DNA of 64,000 nucleotides, taken from the NCBI RefSeq assembly GCF_008329985.2, contig NZ_CP038437.2:1426001-1490000 (forward strand). The letters are read 5' to 3'. Under the pieces are notes generated by a model. It was not told the origin of the DNA, did not search any database, and was given only the letters and a program-made list of their open reading frames with translations. The stretch comes from Halomonas binhaiensis (GTDB taxonomy: Bacteria; Pseudomonadota; Gammaproteobacteria; Pseudomonadales; Halomonadaceae). The translations under genes were made by a program, and so were the position numbers. This document shows, one piece after another, positions 33,784 to 41,760 of this stretch (position 1 is its first letter; every line of letters begins with the position of its first letter).

Positions 33784-34797
33784 CTATGAACCGCCGACGG
33801 TTAGGTCGGCCGTGCGTTTGAGAATGTCCAGTCCCTGCTGCTTCAGCCAGTATGGCAAGTCAATGAATACCCAGTTCTCGGCCAACTTGTCACCTTCGCG
33901 GCGATAGATATCTACTACTCGCATATCGGCGCGAATATTGTTTCCAGGCAGCCCCAAAAAACCTCCCACGGGCGTATTGGTGAGGTTCGGCCAGCCAAAG
34001 AAGCCTGCGTAGTTGCCTTCGGCGAAACGCGCGATGTGGCCATTGAATACCTTGCCTTTGAGGCCTGTACGAAACGGTAGTTGATGCTGCTCCTGATAGC
34101 GGGGAATGGTATAGGTAGCCCCGATCCCTGCAGGGCCATACCAGATCATGTTGTCGTGCCAGGTGCGTGCCAATAATTCTGGGGGTGGCAGGTCATTACC
34201 GCTCTGGTTGAGGGCGGAGAGGTCATCGACCATACGATTGACCAGGGCTAGCGTCTTCTCTCCTTCGGCGGTGTCTTGCGCCTCGAATAAAAGGCCATCG
34301 TGTGTTCGTGGGCCGGGATAGAGAAAGGCTGCACCTGTCTGGGGTGGTAGAGGGTTGATCCCAGCCTGATGCATCACGCCGATGATGTCGCAGAAAAAAC
34401 CACTGCGAACAATCTTTCCGTTTTCGATGCAGTGGAAATCCGCATAGCGTAGAAACCCCATGCGCCTGGTGGCAGGAATGCCTAGCCATGGGCTGTCCCG
34501 CAGCCCCATGAAATGTCCCATACTGACCACCCAGGCGCTGCCATCACTGGCGTTGGTGCCGGCAAAAAATACATCCTGCCGCCGTTGGACCGATGACCAG
34601 GACTGTAAGAAAGGTTTCCAGAAGGCCTCGGCCACGGCCTTTGCGCCCCACTGTTCTTCAAATGGGTGAACACCGCGCCAGTGATAATTGGGCGCAGTAT
34701 AGGCACTGAGGACGTCACTGACATTATCGACCGAAGCCATTTCCAGGTCGTGATAAAGATTGAGGATCAGGGTCTTGTTGTCTTGATGTGGTGTCAT
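33784..34797 (-). CDS. two-domain SnoaL/NTF2-like protein C
   Basis: 337 residues from the ATG at 34797. Two SnoaL-like domains: residues 5-150 (TAPNYHWRGVHPFEEQWG, YADFHCIENGKIVRSGFF) and 180-325 (MIWYGPAGIGATYTI, YAGFFGWPNLTNTP, ENWVFIDLPYWLKQQGLD). The second domain is plainly paralogous to that of the protein at 31080-32105 (shared WYGPAGIG, FGWP, ENWV and Q-x-GLD/GVD positions). It is the last gene of the eight-gene leftward operon, 113 bp after the porin. Role unknown; an isomerase, cyclase or dehydratase acting on a lactone or enol intermediate would fit the fold. Confidence 0.8.
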   Translation of the reverse strand: MTPHQDNKTLILNLYHDLEMASVDNVSDVLSAYTAPNYHWRGVHPFEEQWGAKAVAEAFWKPFLQSWSSVQRRQDVFFAGTNASDGSAWVVSMGHFMGLRDSPWLGIPATRRMGFLRYADFHCIENGKIVRSGFFCDIIGVMHQAGINPLPPQTGAAFLYPGPRTHDGLLFEAQDTAEGEKTLALVNRMVDDLSALNQSGNDLPPPELLARTWHDNMIWYGPAGIGATYTIPRYQEQHQLPFRTGLKGKVFNGHIARFAEGNYAGFFGWPNLTNTPVGGFLGLPGNNIRADMRVVDIYRREGDKLAENWVFIDLPYWLKQQGLDILKRTADLTVGGS

Positions 34798-34910
34798 GAT
34801 GTTTCCAGGGGTGGAGGAGCGCAACCGAGTCTGACCGCTAAAGACATCAGGCTCGATGTGTCATATCCAAATGTACTACGTATGCAGGCAGCAAGAAGAA
34901 AACCACATAT

Positions 34911-35981
34911 TCAGAAATAGTAGCGAATTCCCAGACTCCATTCGTCTTCGCCATTGCGGTAACCGAGGCCATCCCAATTGTTGCCGTGATTGTCCTGATA
35001 CTCACCCCATACCAGGAATTTATCCTTCGTGAAGTGATACTCCAGGCCATAGATGTAAGTCAGGCGATGATAGCCATGACTTCGTTCGCCGGTATCCCCC
35101 AGCCAGTTGAAGTTGAAGGTGGGGCGCCAGCCGTTGGCAAAATGATAGTGGGTATATCCCTGAACGCCCAGAGCATCATAGAATTGGCCGTTTTCAGCGA
35201 TCTCCCAATTTTCGCTGTAGCCTAAATTGACTGCGGCATGTGCGTTGTCGGTCTGGTACTTGAGGCCAGTGAGCCACAGCCTGGCCTTGTCGCCCGATTC
35301 TACACCCGCCCCAGTTGTCACCTCGTCATAGGTATTCTGGTAGTAGGCGATGCCAGTTTCGAGATGCTCAGCAAGTAGATAGCGTAATGATCCACCGATT
35401 CCGTTGGTGAGGTCAGCCTCGATGCCATAACCCAAGTCTTCATCGGAGCGACGTCCCTGGTACTGAAGCCCTAGCTTCCAATCACCAAACTCTTTTCGCC
35501 AAGCCACGGCTTGATCTGCTCGACCAGCACCACTGGTCTGGCCCCAGTCACGATAGTTGTAAACCCCGAAGGCGCGGCTACCATACTGGCGCCCCATGTC
35601 GGTCCACCAGCCCACATCGTAGATGACTCCCCACAGCTTTCCCCCCGTCAACTTGCCAAAGCGAACATGGTCGAAGCCCGCATACAGCAAGCGTTGTTCA
35701 GCATGAGGATGATCGTCATAGTCATCTTCTGTAAGGTAAAGCCCCCACTCGCCTTCGGCGATGAAATCCAGTTCATCATTGATTGCCTGTTTAACGGCCA
35801 GAGCCCAGCGGGTCGATCCGGTGTCCCAGATGTGTGTGTCATCCTGAAAGGTGTTGTAGCGGACCTCAATCCGGCCATCGAAGGTCAGTTCAGTATCGGT
35901 GTCATGATAGAGGTCGAACGCATGAGCTGAGGATAGATAAAAAGGGGATAGCAACCCCAAGGCAAGGGTCAGTCGCTTCAT
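34911..35981 (-). CDS. outer-membrane porin
   Basis: 356 residues: signal peptide (KRLTLALGLLSPFYLSSAHA) then a beta-barrel pattern of alternating residues and many Asp/Tyr/Gly turns, ending in YYF with the terminal Phe needed for outer-membrane assembly. Segments such as FDGRIEVRYNTFQDDTHIWD and VRFGKLTGGKLWGVIYDVG resemble general trimeric porins of gammaproteobacteria. Its place inside the operon, between the RraA-like and SnoaL genes, suggests a substrate-induced porin that lets the cluster's substrate into the periplasm. AGGA lies 8 bases before the start. Confidence 0.85.
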   Translation of the reverse strand: MKRLTLALGLLSPFYLSSAHAFDLYHDTDTELTFDGRIEVRYNTFQDDTHIWDTGSTRWALAVKQAINDELDFIAEGEWGLYLTEDDYDDHPHAEQRLLYAGFDHVRFGKLTGGKLWGVIYDVGWWTDMGRQYGSRAFGVYNYRDWGQTSGAGRADQAVAWRKEFGDWKLGLQYQGRRSDEDLGYGIEADLTNGIGGSLRYLLAEHLETGIAYYQNTYDEVTTGAGVESGDKARLWLTGLKYQTDNAHAAVNLGYSENWEIAENGQFYDALGVQGYTHYHFANGWRPTFNFNWLGDTGERSHGYHRLTYIYGLEYHFTKDKFLVWGEYQDNHGNNWDGLGYRNGEDEWSLGIRYYF

Positions 35982-36035
35982 TATGGTATTCCTGTTGTTA
36001 TGGGTTGTTCAGGAAGGGGGGGAGTATCAGTGCCG

Positions 36036-36734
36036 CTAGACGCGACGCTTCTCGAAGGTCTCCCAGGCCTCGAGGAGCCTGTCAAAATTGAAGTCAGATG
36101 CTCTGGCACTGGTCAGTAATTCCTGTTCAGCGCCGACGATGCGCCCGATGGCATCGGGTAATGCAATAGCTTCTTCCGTGGTCAGCCGCACCGCCCCATG
36201 GCGATCGGCATGCAGCAGGTCTCCGGGGGCCACTTGCATCCCGAAAACCTCTACGGGCTCATCCACGGCGGTCACCCGAACAAAGGCATGGGAAGGTCCA
36301 ATCCTTCCTCCCAGTACAGTGAAACCGGGTTCCAGGTCGTCCAGGTCTCGAATGACTCCGTTGGTCAACACACCATTCACACCAAGCCGTTTATGCAGGC
36401 AGGTATTGACCTCGCCCCAGTAGGCTCCCACAGCGTCTTCGCCATCTTCGTCTTCGATCACCATCAGGCTATCGTTGGGGCTTTCCGCTACGTAGCGATA
36501 GTATTCAATGCGTCGCTGGCGGATGACCGATGCGTCTTCTGTAGGTCGAGTCAAGGCACGAATCTTGGCGCAGCGCGCATAACCCACCAATGGGCTAGCG
36601 CTGGGGTCGGCAGCCACCAGTGGCCTGCGTGTGAATCCCTCGGCGCTGCGAGTGCCGCGCACCAGATCCAAGGCGTTGGCCACGGTCGGGGTATCGTAAC
36701 GACGCAGTTCGTTTAATAGTTTTGTATTCACCAT
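36036..36734 (-). CDS. RraA-like protein (aldolase/decarboxylase family)
   Basis: 232 residues of the RraA/HMG-aldolase fold: RYDTPTVANALDLV at the N-terminus, GVLTNGVIRDLDDLE (NGxxRD motif carrying the catalytic arginine and metal-binding aspartate) and GDLLHADRHGAVRLT. Enzymatic members cleave 4-hydroxy-4-methyl-2-oxoglutarate or 4-carboxy-4-hydroxy-2-oxoadipate to pyruvate or decarboxylate oxaloacetate; true RraA is an RNase E inhibitor of about 160 residues. The length and catabolic setting favour an enzyme, likely a late retro-aldol or decarboxylation step. Start with AGGAG 7 bases upstream; 9 bp after the hydrolase gene. Confidence 0.82.
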   Translation of the reverse strand: MVNTKLLNELRRYDTPTVANALDLVRGTRSAEGFTRRPLVAADPSASPLVGYARCAKIRALTRPTEDASVIRQRRIEYYRYVAESPNDSLMVIEDEDGEDAVGAYWGEVNTCLHKRLGVNGVLTNGVIRDLDDLEPGFTVLGGRIGPSHAFVRVTAVDEPVEVFGMQVAPGDLLHADRHGAVRLTTEEAIALPDAIGRIVGAEQELLTSARASDFNFDRLLEAWETFEKRRV

Positions 36735-36743
36735 TGTTTTCTC

Positions 36744-37469
36744 CTAGCGTTGGGCGCGGGGCATACGATCGAGCCAGCGCGATAAAGCTTCGCTGACAAG
36801 ATCAGGGGCTTGCAGGGTGGTGAGATGTCCGGCGCCACTGAGGACCACCAATTCGGCATTGGGGATCTGATTGGCCATGTAGATATGGCGAGACGGTGGA
36901 CATAGCCGGTCTCCATCGCCGCACAGGATTAAGGTCGGCTGTGTAATGACCGCGAGGTTGGCGCTGCCGTCGGGCCGGTCGCGCAGAGCCAGGGCTTGGC
37001 GGCGGAATGTTTCGAAACCACTACGTTCGGCCATGGCTACCACCAGCGCGCTGTGCTCAATCTCTTCGGCCTTGCCCTTTGCTGGGTACAAGGGCGCCAG
37101 TACCTCCCTGGCATAGCGAGCAATGCCCATTTCCTTCGCCTGAGCGATGTCATCGATCCTTTGCGCCTGGCGCTCGGGAGTCTCGGCGAAAGGGTTGGTA
37201 CCGAGCAGCGCCAGGCGATCAACGCGCTCAGAGGCCTGACGCAGGATCGAGAGTGCCAGGATGCCCCCCATGGATAGCCCTGCCAGGCTGAATTGTCGCC
37301 AAGGCACCTGGTCGAGAATGTCTCGCGCCAAGGCATCCAGGTCGTCGCTGGTGTCGATTCGTGGCACCAGGATGTCCGCCCGCTCGCTGAGGGCCTCGAC
37401 CTGAGGACCCCAGAGGCGTTCGTCGCAGAGAGTGCCAGGAATTAATAGAAGAGGTATCGGCGCTTTCAT
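36744..37469 (-). CDS. alpha/beta hydrolase, enol-lactonase-like
   Basis: 241 residues from the ATG at 37469 (GGGAG 6 bases upstream). Alpha/beta hydrolase fold with LLLIPGTLCDERLW, the nucleophile elbow GLSMGG (Ser66), the acid in LCGDGDRLCPP and the histidine in GAGHLTTLQAPD: a complete triad. Closest in style to 3-oxoadipate enol-lactonase and related C-C or ester hydrolases. In this operon it probably opens a lactone or ester. Leftward operon; 20 bp after the bicupin gene. Confidence 0.88.
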   Translation of the reverse strand: MKAPIPLLLIPGTLCDERLWGPQVEALSERADILVPRIDTSDDLDALARDILDQVPWRQFSLAGLSMGGILALSILRQASERVDRLALLGTNPFAETPERQAQRIDDIAQAKEMGIARYAREVLAPLYPAKGKAEEIEHSALVVAMAERSGFETFRRQALALRDRPDGSANLAVITQPTLILCGDGDRLCPPSRHIYMANQIPNAELVVLSGAGHLTTLQAPDLVSEALSRWLDRMPRAQR

Positions 37470-37489
37470 GAAGTGCTCCCCATGGACCG

Positions 37490-38503
37490 TTAGCATCTCT
37501 TCTGCGGACCAGACGGGGCATCTCCGCCGCGTACCATCACCAGTTCCGTATCGATATCGGCAAGTATTTGATGATCCCAATGCTGGGGAGATGTAAAGGT
37601 ATCGCCCGTCTCCAGTACAAGCTCACCAGCCTTGCTGACCAACCGCACTCGGCCAGATTGCACGAATATCACCTCGGGTTCCTCGCAGTGATATTCAGGT
37701 GTGTGCGAGCCTTCTGCCATCCGTAGCATGCGAAGGTGGAAGCCATGCGGCCACCAGCCGACGATTGGGCCAGGGCCAAAACCGTCTCCGCTGGCTGCGG
37801 GAGCGATCACCGAGGACTCTTCTACCCCAGGGGCAGCAAGCATGCTGGAGGGGTTGGGGCGCAAATCCTCATGGCGCACCAAGCACTGTGCCAGCCGGTC
37901 TGGAGACGGAGTGACCAGGCGCGCGATCTCCTCTGCATCCGGGGCCGTTTCGAGTTCGGCGTCTTCGGGTAGTGGTTCGCCACGGTCCAGGTCCACGAGG
38001 CGACCGCTCTTGAGCAGTACCAGCCCATATTGTTTGGCCAGCTCGAAGACGTTTGGTGCCCAGCGAACCCGACCGGGATCATCTCCGCCCAATACCACCC
38101 ACAGAAAGCCGATGCCGGAATCGAGCTTTTCGAAACCTCGGAACATGTGGGTCGGCACGCTTACAACGTCACCTGGGCTGATGTCGAGGGTGCCGTCCTC
38201 GCGATCCGGTCCGAAGAACAGTCGCCAACGGCCGGTATGCACGACAAACACCTCGGCTCCCTCGTGAGAGTGCTGAGAGTTGAGGCAGCCATCGGGCTGT
38301 CGGGCGCCTCCGACATTGAAACCATGGGGTTCGGAGATATGCACATGCTGGTCAGTGCTTTCCGCAACTCCTGGGCCGATGATGGTGAAGTTCTCCTTGC
38401 GGTCAGAGCCAGGTGAGCGGGTGTCGATAAAGGCATTACGACAAGGCATCAGGTCGTCGTAACGCACCCTGCGATGACATAGTGTGTCCAGATCCCAAGT
38501 CAT
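37490..38503 (-). CDS. bicupin protein
   Basis: 337 residues from the ATG at 38503 (AGGAGG upstream). Two cupin domains. The first (about 50-160) has NSQHSHEGAEVFVVHTGRW and SPGDVVSVPTHMFRGF, a full two-His, one-Glu metal set. The second (about 240-330) has SHTPEYHCEEPEVIFVQSGRV and ETGDTFTSPQHWDHQI, also metal-competent. Bicupins include dioxygenases, decarboxylases and isomerases; the exact activity is open. The start overlaps the preceding SnoaL gene by 4 bases. Ring or C-C bond cleavage or sugar isomerisation would suit the surrounding hydrolase and aldolase-like genes. Confidence 0.82.
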   Translation of the reverse strand: MTWDLDTLCHRRVRYDDLMPCRNAFIDTRSPGSDRKENFTIIGPGVAESTDQHVHISEPHGFNVGGARQPDGCLNSQHSHEGAEVFVVHTGRWRLFFGPDREDGTLDISPGDVVSVPTHMFRGFEKLDSGIGFLWVVLGGDDPGRVRWAPNVFELAKQYGLVLLKSGRLVDLDRGEPLPEDAELETAPDAEEIARLVTPSPDRLAQCLVRHEDLRPNPSSMLAAPGVEESSVIAPAASGDGFGPGPIVGWWPHGFHLRMLRMAEGSHTPEYHCEEPEVIFVQSGRVRLVSKAGELVLETGDTFTSPQHWDHQILADIDTELVMVRGGDAPSGPQKRC

Positions 38504-39471
38504 GAGGCCTCCTGTTGGCGATGTTGGGCAATCTGGGCATGAATGGCGATCTCGTCGAGCATGTGCCATTCGCGTACCACCGTATCGCCACGCAGCTCGG
38601 CGTGTGTGATACCGAGCAGTACCACCGGGGCTCCGCTTGCAGAACCGAACGCGCCATTCCCTTGGTGAGTTGTCTCAAGCGACCAGCGAAACGCGACACG
38701 ACGCGCTGCTCCGGTATCCTCACGATCAATCCAGTGGTGGATGCGAAACTCTCCTGAGGGAAAAGCACCTTTATAGGCGAACCAGAAACGCTCCAGGTCA
38801 TCATGTCCACGCAGTGTCCTTGCTCCCGGGACCTTGGTCTCGATAGCTCTGTCGTAGCCGTTTCGCAGTTGCTCGATGCGGGAATGCTGCCAGAGGTCCC
38901 GGTAGCGCACAGCGATGGGACCTAAGGTGTCGATGTCCAAATCCCCCTCTGGGCCACGCCAGCGATCTACCAGGGCTTCCGGAGCAGGCAGCTTGGCTTT
39001 ATCGGCCAGGTTTCGTCCCATGGTTTCAGGCGAGTGCCCCAGTTGCAGCGCCAGGCCTGCTTGGTCGCGGACCAGCCACTCGTCGACGATACGGTTACCG
39101 CGACACAGGCAGTCTGCGATGGTCATTACCTCTGCGCGTATGCCGGTTGGCGCACCGAAAGTACCTTCACCCAGGTGGGTCATATGAGAAAAAATACGAT
39201 GCGAAGAGTAATAGGTCCCTGGCTCATCTTCGCTATCGATCACGTCCTCGCCGAGCAGGGTGCGGTCGGGAAACTCCTGCAGGGTTTCCAGAGTGCCGAG
39301 TATCACTTTCTCAACGCCACAGAACGCAGCAGCTGGAGTTTTTACCGGACAGTCCTCTGCGTAGTAGTCGCTAATCAGATCGATACCGCGTCCCTCCCAA
39401 ATCCATTCTGTGATCTTGAGGATGTAGTCACGAAGGTCGTCGAAGCGATCATCGAATCCGGACAGGCTCAT
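38500..39471 (-). CDS. two-domain SnoaL/NTF2-like protein D
   Basis: 323 residues. Two SnoaL-like domains (about 15-150: WIWEGRGIDLISDYYAED, YYSSHRIFSHM, GNRIVDEWLVRD; and about 185-320: FWFAYKGAFPSGEFRIHHW, RVAFRWSLETTHQG, GDTVVREWHMLDEI). It is more distant from the other three SnoaL proteins of the cluster, lacking the WYGPAGIG and FGWP segments. AGGAGAA precedes the start. The gene is third in the operon, 27 bp after the SDR gene. The presence of four such proteins suggests several steps of the same chemistry or a multi-subunit assembly. Confidence 0.8.
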   Translation of the reverse strand: MSLSGFDDRFDDLRDYILKITEWIWEGRGIDLISDYYAEDCPVKTPAAAFCGVEKVILGTLETLQEFPDRTLLGEDVIDSEDEPGTYYSSHRIFSHMTHLGEGTFGAPTGIRAEVMTIADCLCRGNRIVDEWLVRDQAGLALQLGHSPETMGRNLADKAKLPAPEALVDRWRGPEGDLDIDTLGPIAVRYRDLWQHSRIEQLRNGYDRAIETKVPGARTLRGHDDLERFWFAYKGAFPSGEFRIHHWIDREDTGAARRVAFRWSLETTHQGNGAFGSASGAPVVLLGITHAELRGDTVVREWHMLDEIAIHAQIAQHRQQEAS

Positions 39472-39498
39472 ATCATTCTCCTAGTGGGCCTCGTGGGT

Positions 39499-40251
39499 TT
39501 ATTGGGCAGTCCAGCCACCATCGACCATCAAGGCACTGCCGGTCACCATGGCGGCAGCGTCTGAGGCAAGGAAGGTCACTGCTCCCATGATGTCTTCGAG
39601 TTGTCCTAAACGGCCCAGCGGGATCTTTGCCAGAACCTCATCGCGAAAGCCAGGTTCGGCCAGGAAGGGGCGAGTCATGGGGGTTTCGACAAAAGTGGGG
39701 CAGATGCTGTTGACGCGAATGCCGCGAGCGCCGAGTTCTACGGCCATCGAGCGAGTCATGCCCTCTATCGCCGATTTAGAGGTGCAGTAAAGAGTCCGGT
39801 TGGCGGCTCCTACATGGCCCATCTGGGACGACATGTTGATGATAGAGCCGCCTCTCGGCATGGTCTCTGCCACCTTTTGAGTCAAGAAGTAGGCCGCACG
39901 AACGTTGATGTCCATGACTGCGGCGTAGTCTGCCTCACCGATATCGGCGAGTGGCTTGGGGCGGTTCGTGCCGGCATTGTTGACCAGGATATCGATGGTG
40001 TGAGCAGTCAGGGCTGAGCACACCGCGCTGGTGTTGGTGACGTCCAGGGCCAGTGCTTCGGCGGTGAATCCGGCGGCGGACATCGCCGCTACTACTTCGC
40101 CGAGCGCCTTGGCGTCACGGGCCATTAGAATCACGCGGGCACCGGCCTCGGCCAGCGCACAGGCCGCGGCCAGACCCAGCCCCTTGCTGGCACCGGTTAC
40201 CAGGGCAGTGCGTCCATCCAGTCGTAGGCTCGGTGTCTGAGGTAATGCCAT
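39499..40251 (-). CDS. short-chain dehydrogenase/reductase
   Basis: 250 residues from the ATG at 40251 (GGAGG 5 bases upstream). Classical SDR: cofactor motif TGASKGLGLA, NNAG, the Ser in IINMSSQMG, the YCTSK catalytic Tyr-Lys pair and the PMTRPFL substrate loop. The residue following the second beta strand is Arg (MARDAKAL), which often goes with NADP, though NAD cannot be excluded. It oxidises or reduces a secondary alcohol. Second gene of the operon, 24 bp after the HisD-like dehydrogenase, suggesting two sequential or stereo-specific oxidations of a polyol. Confidence 0.9.
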   Translation of the reverse strand: MALPQTPSLRLDGRTALVTGASKGLGLAAACALAEAGARVILMARDAKALGEVVAAMSAAGFTAEALALDVTNTSAVCSALTAHTIDILVNNAGTNRPKPLADIGEADYAAVMDINVRAAYFLTQKVAETMPRGGSIINMSSQMGHVGAANRTLYCTSKSAIEGMTRSMAVELGARGIRVNSICPTFVETPMTRPFLAEPGFRDEVLAKIPLGRLGQLEDIMGAVTFLASDAAAMVTGSALMVDGGWTAQ

Positions 40252-40275
40252 GGTGGCCTCCATCATGGGATCGAC

Positions 40276-41586
40276 TCAGGCTTTCACTTGGCCAGCGTAG
40301 GGCACATCGCGCTTGCCATATCGGCGAACGCGCTCGTTGGCCTGTTCGCCGTGACCAGCGAAACCCTCGAGAGCACAGAGTCGCGAACAGTAACTGCCGA
40401 TACGAGCGGAGGCCTCGTCCGTCAGGACCTTCTGATAGGTGCAGGTCTTGAGGAACTTGCCGACCCACAGTCCCCCGGTATAGCGCGCAGCCCTCTTGGT
40501 GGGCAGGGTATGGTTGGTACCGATCACCTTGTCTCCAAAGGCGACATTGGTGCGCGGACCCAGGAAGAGCGCGCCATAGTTGGTCATGTTCTCAAGGTAC
40601 CAGTCAGCGTTCTCTGTCATTACCTGGACGTGCTCGTAGGCCATCTTGTTGGCGACCTGCAGCATTTCTTCGTGACTGTCACAGACAATGATTTCGCCGT
40701 AGGTCTCCCAGGACTGACGTGCGATATCGGCAGTGGGCAATTTTTCGAGCAGTTCCGTGATGGCTTGCTCAGTCTCATGAGCCAAAGCCTCGGAATTAGT
40801 CAGCAACGCACAGGGGGAATTGATGCCATGTTCAGCTTGACCTAGCAGGTCAGTGGCACATAGCAGGCCATCGACGCTGTCGTCGGCGATCACCAGAGTC
40901 TCTGTGGGGCCTGCGAAAAGATCGATACCGACACGCCCAAACAGCTGACGCTTGGCCTCGGCGACGAAGGCGTTACCTGGGCCAACCAGCATGTCTACCG
41001 GAGCGATGCTCTCGGTGCCAATGGCCATGGCGCCTACCGCCTGTACTCCGCCCAACACCAGTATCTCGTCGGCACCCGCCAGGTGCATGGCGGCGACAAT
41101 TGCCGGATGAGCCTTGCCTTTGTAGGGCGGAGCAGCGGCGATCACGCGCTTGACGCCAGCCACCTTGGCGGTCAGCACGCTCATATGTGCAGAGGCAACC
41201 ATCGGATAGCTGCCTCCCGGGATATAGCAGCCCACTGAATCGATAGGGATATGCTTATGGCCGAGAATGACGCCGGGGCTGTTCTCGATTTCGACCTCTT
41301 GCATAGATGCCAACTGCGCTTCAGCGAAGCGGCGTACTTGGGCTTGAGCAAAGCGAATATCTTCCAGTGCCTGAGGTTCGACCTCGTCGATAGCCCGGTC
41401 AATCTCCTCCTTGCTCAGAAAGAAGCTTTGAGGCGACCAGTCATCAAAGCGTACAGAGAGCTCGCGCACAGCGGAGTCACCATTGGCCTCAATGTCAGCC
41501 AGCGTGGATTCGACCAGTTCGCGAACCTTTCTATCAGCCTTGGCACGTGTTTCGGTGGTGGCGCCGGACTTGAGATAACGAATCAT
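40276..41586 (-). CDS. histidinol-dehydrogenase-like alcohol dehydrogenase, HpsN-like
   Basis: 436 residues; start set at the ATG at 41586 (GAGGTG 5 bases before it). It has the HisD fold: [54 protein letters not shown] (Gln and His Zn ligands). The C-terminal part [33 protein letters not shown] and [19 protein letters not shown] differs from true HisD (no histidine operon, changed substrate pocket) and resembles the sulfopropanediol 3-dehydrogenase HpsN. These enzymes oxidise a primary alcohol in two NAD-dependent steps to a carboxylate. The substrate could be 2,3-dihydroxypropane-1-sulfonate or another diol; no sulfolactate enzymes are nearby. First gene of the operon, behind a LacI-type operator. 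Confidence 0.85.
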   Translation of the reverse strand: MIRYLKSGATTETRAKADRKVRELVESTLADIEANGDSAVRELSVRFDDWSPQSFFLSKEEIDRAIDEVEPQALEDIRFAQAQVRRFAEAQLASMQEVEIENSPGVILGHKHIPIDSVGCYIPGGSYPMVASAHMSVLTAKVAGVKRVIAAAPPYKGKAHPAIVAAMHLAGADEILVLGGVQAVGAMAIGTESIAPVDMLVGPGNAFVAEAKRQLFGRVGIDLFAGPTETLVIADDSVDGLLCATDLLGQAEHGINSPCALLTNSEALAHETEQAITELLEKLPTADIARQSWETYGEIIVCDSHEEMLQVANKMAYEHVQVMTENADWYLENMTNYGALFLGPRTNVAFGDKVIGTNHTLPTKRAARYTGGLWVGKFLKTCTYQKVLTDEASARIGSYCSRLCALEGFAGHGEQANERVRRYGKRDVPYAGQVKA

Positions 41587-41677
41587 CATTTCACCTCGGG
41601 AATTGCATTTATTGGTATCGGGTTTGGCGTCTTTGTTTGTTGTTGAGACTCTGGCAATGAGCTCATCAAATGCTTCG

Positions 41678-41691
41678 TGCATACGAATGCA
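41678..41691. promoter_or_regulatory. LacI-type operator before the HisD-like gene
   Basis: TGCATACGAATGCA is an almost perfect palindrome centred on CG, the typical LacI/GalR operator form, 91 bp upstream of the chosen start. 17 of 20 bases in this region (41681-41700) match 43428-43447 before the symporter gene. Confidence 0.65.
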
Positions 41692-41760
41692 AAAAAGATG
41701 CTGTTTTCTGTATTGTTATTCGAATCTGTCAATGATTGCGGACAGGTTTTCTAAATGACG

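Noticed and set aside
36036..36734. Calling the RraA-like protein the RNase E inhibitor RraA
   Set aside because: It is about 70 residues longer than RraA and lies in a catabolic operon, so an aldolase or decarboxylase role is more plausible.
40276..41586. True histidinol dehydrogenase of histidine synthesis
   Set aside because: No other his gene is nearby, and the C-terminal motifs differ from biosynthetic HisD and match the HpsN style.
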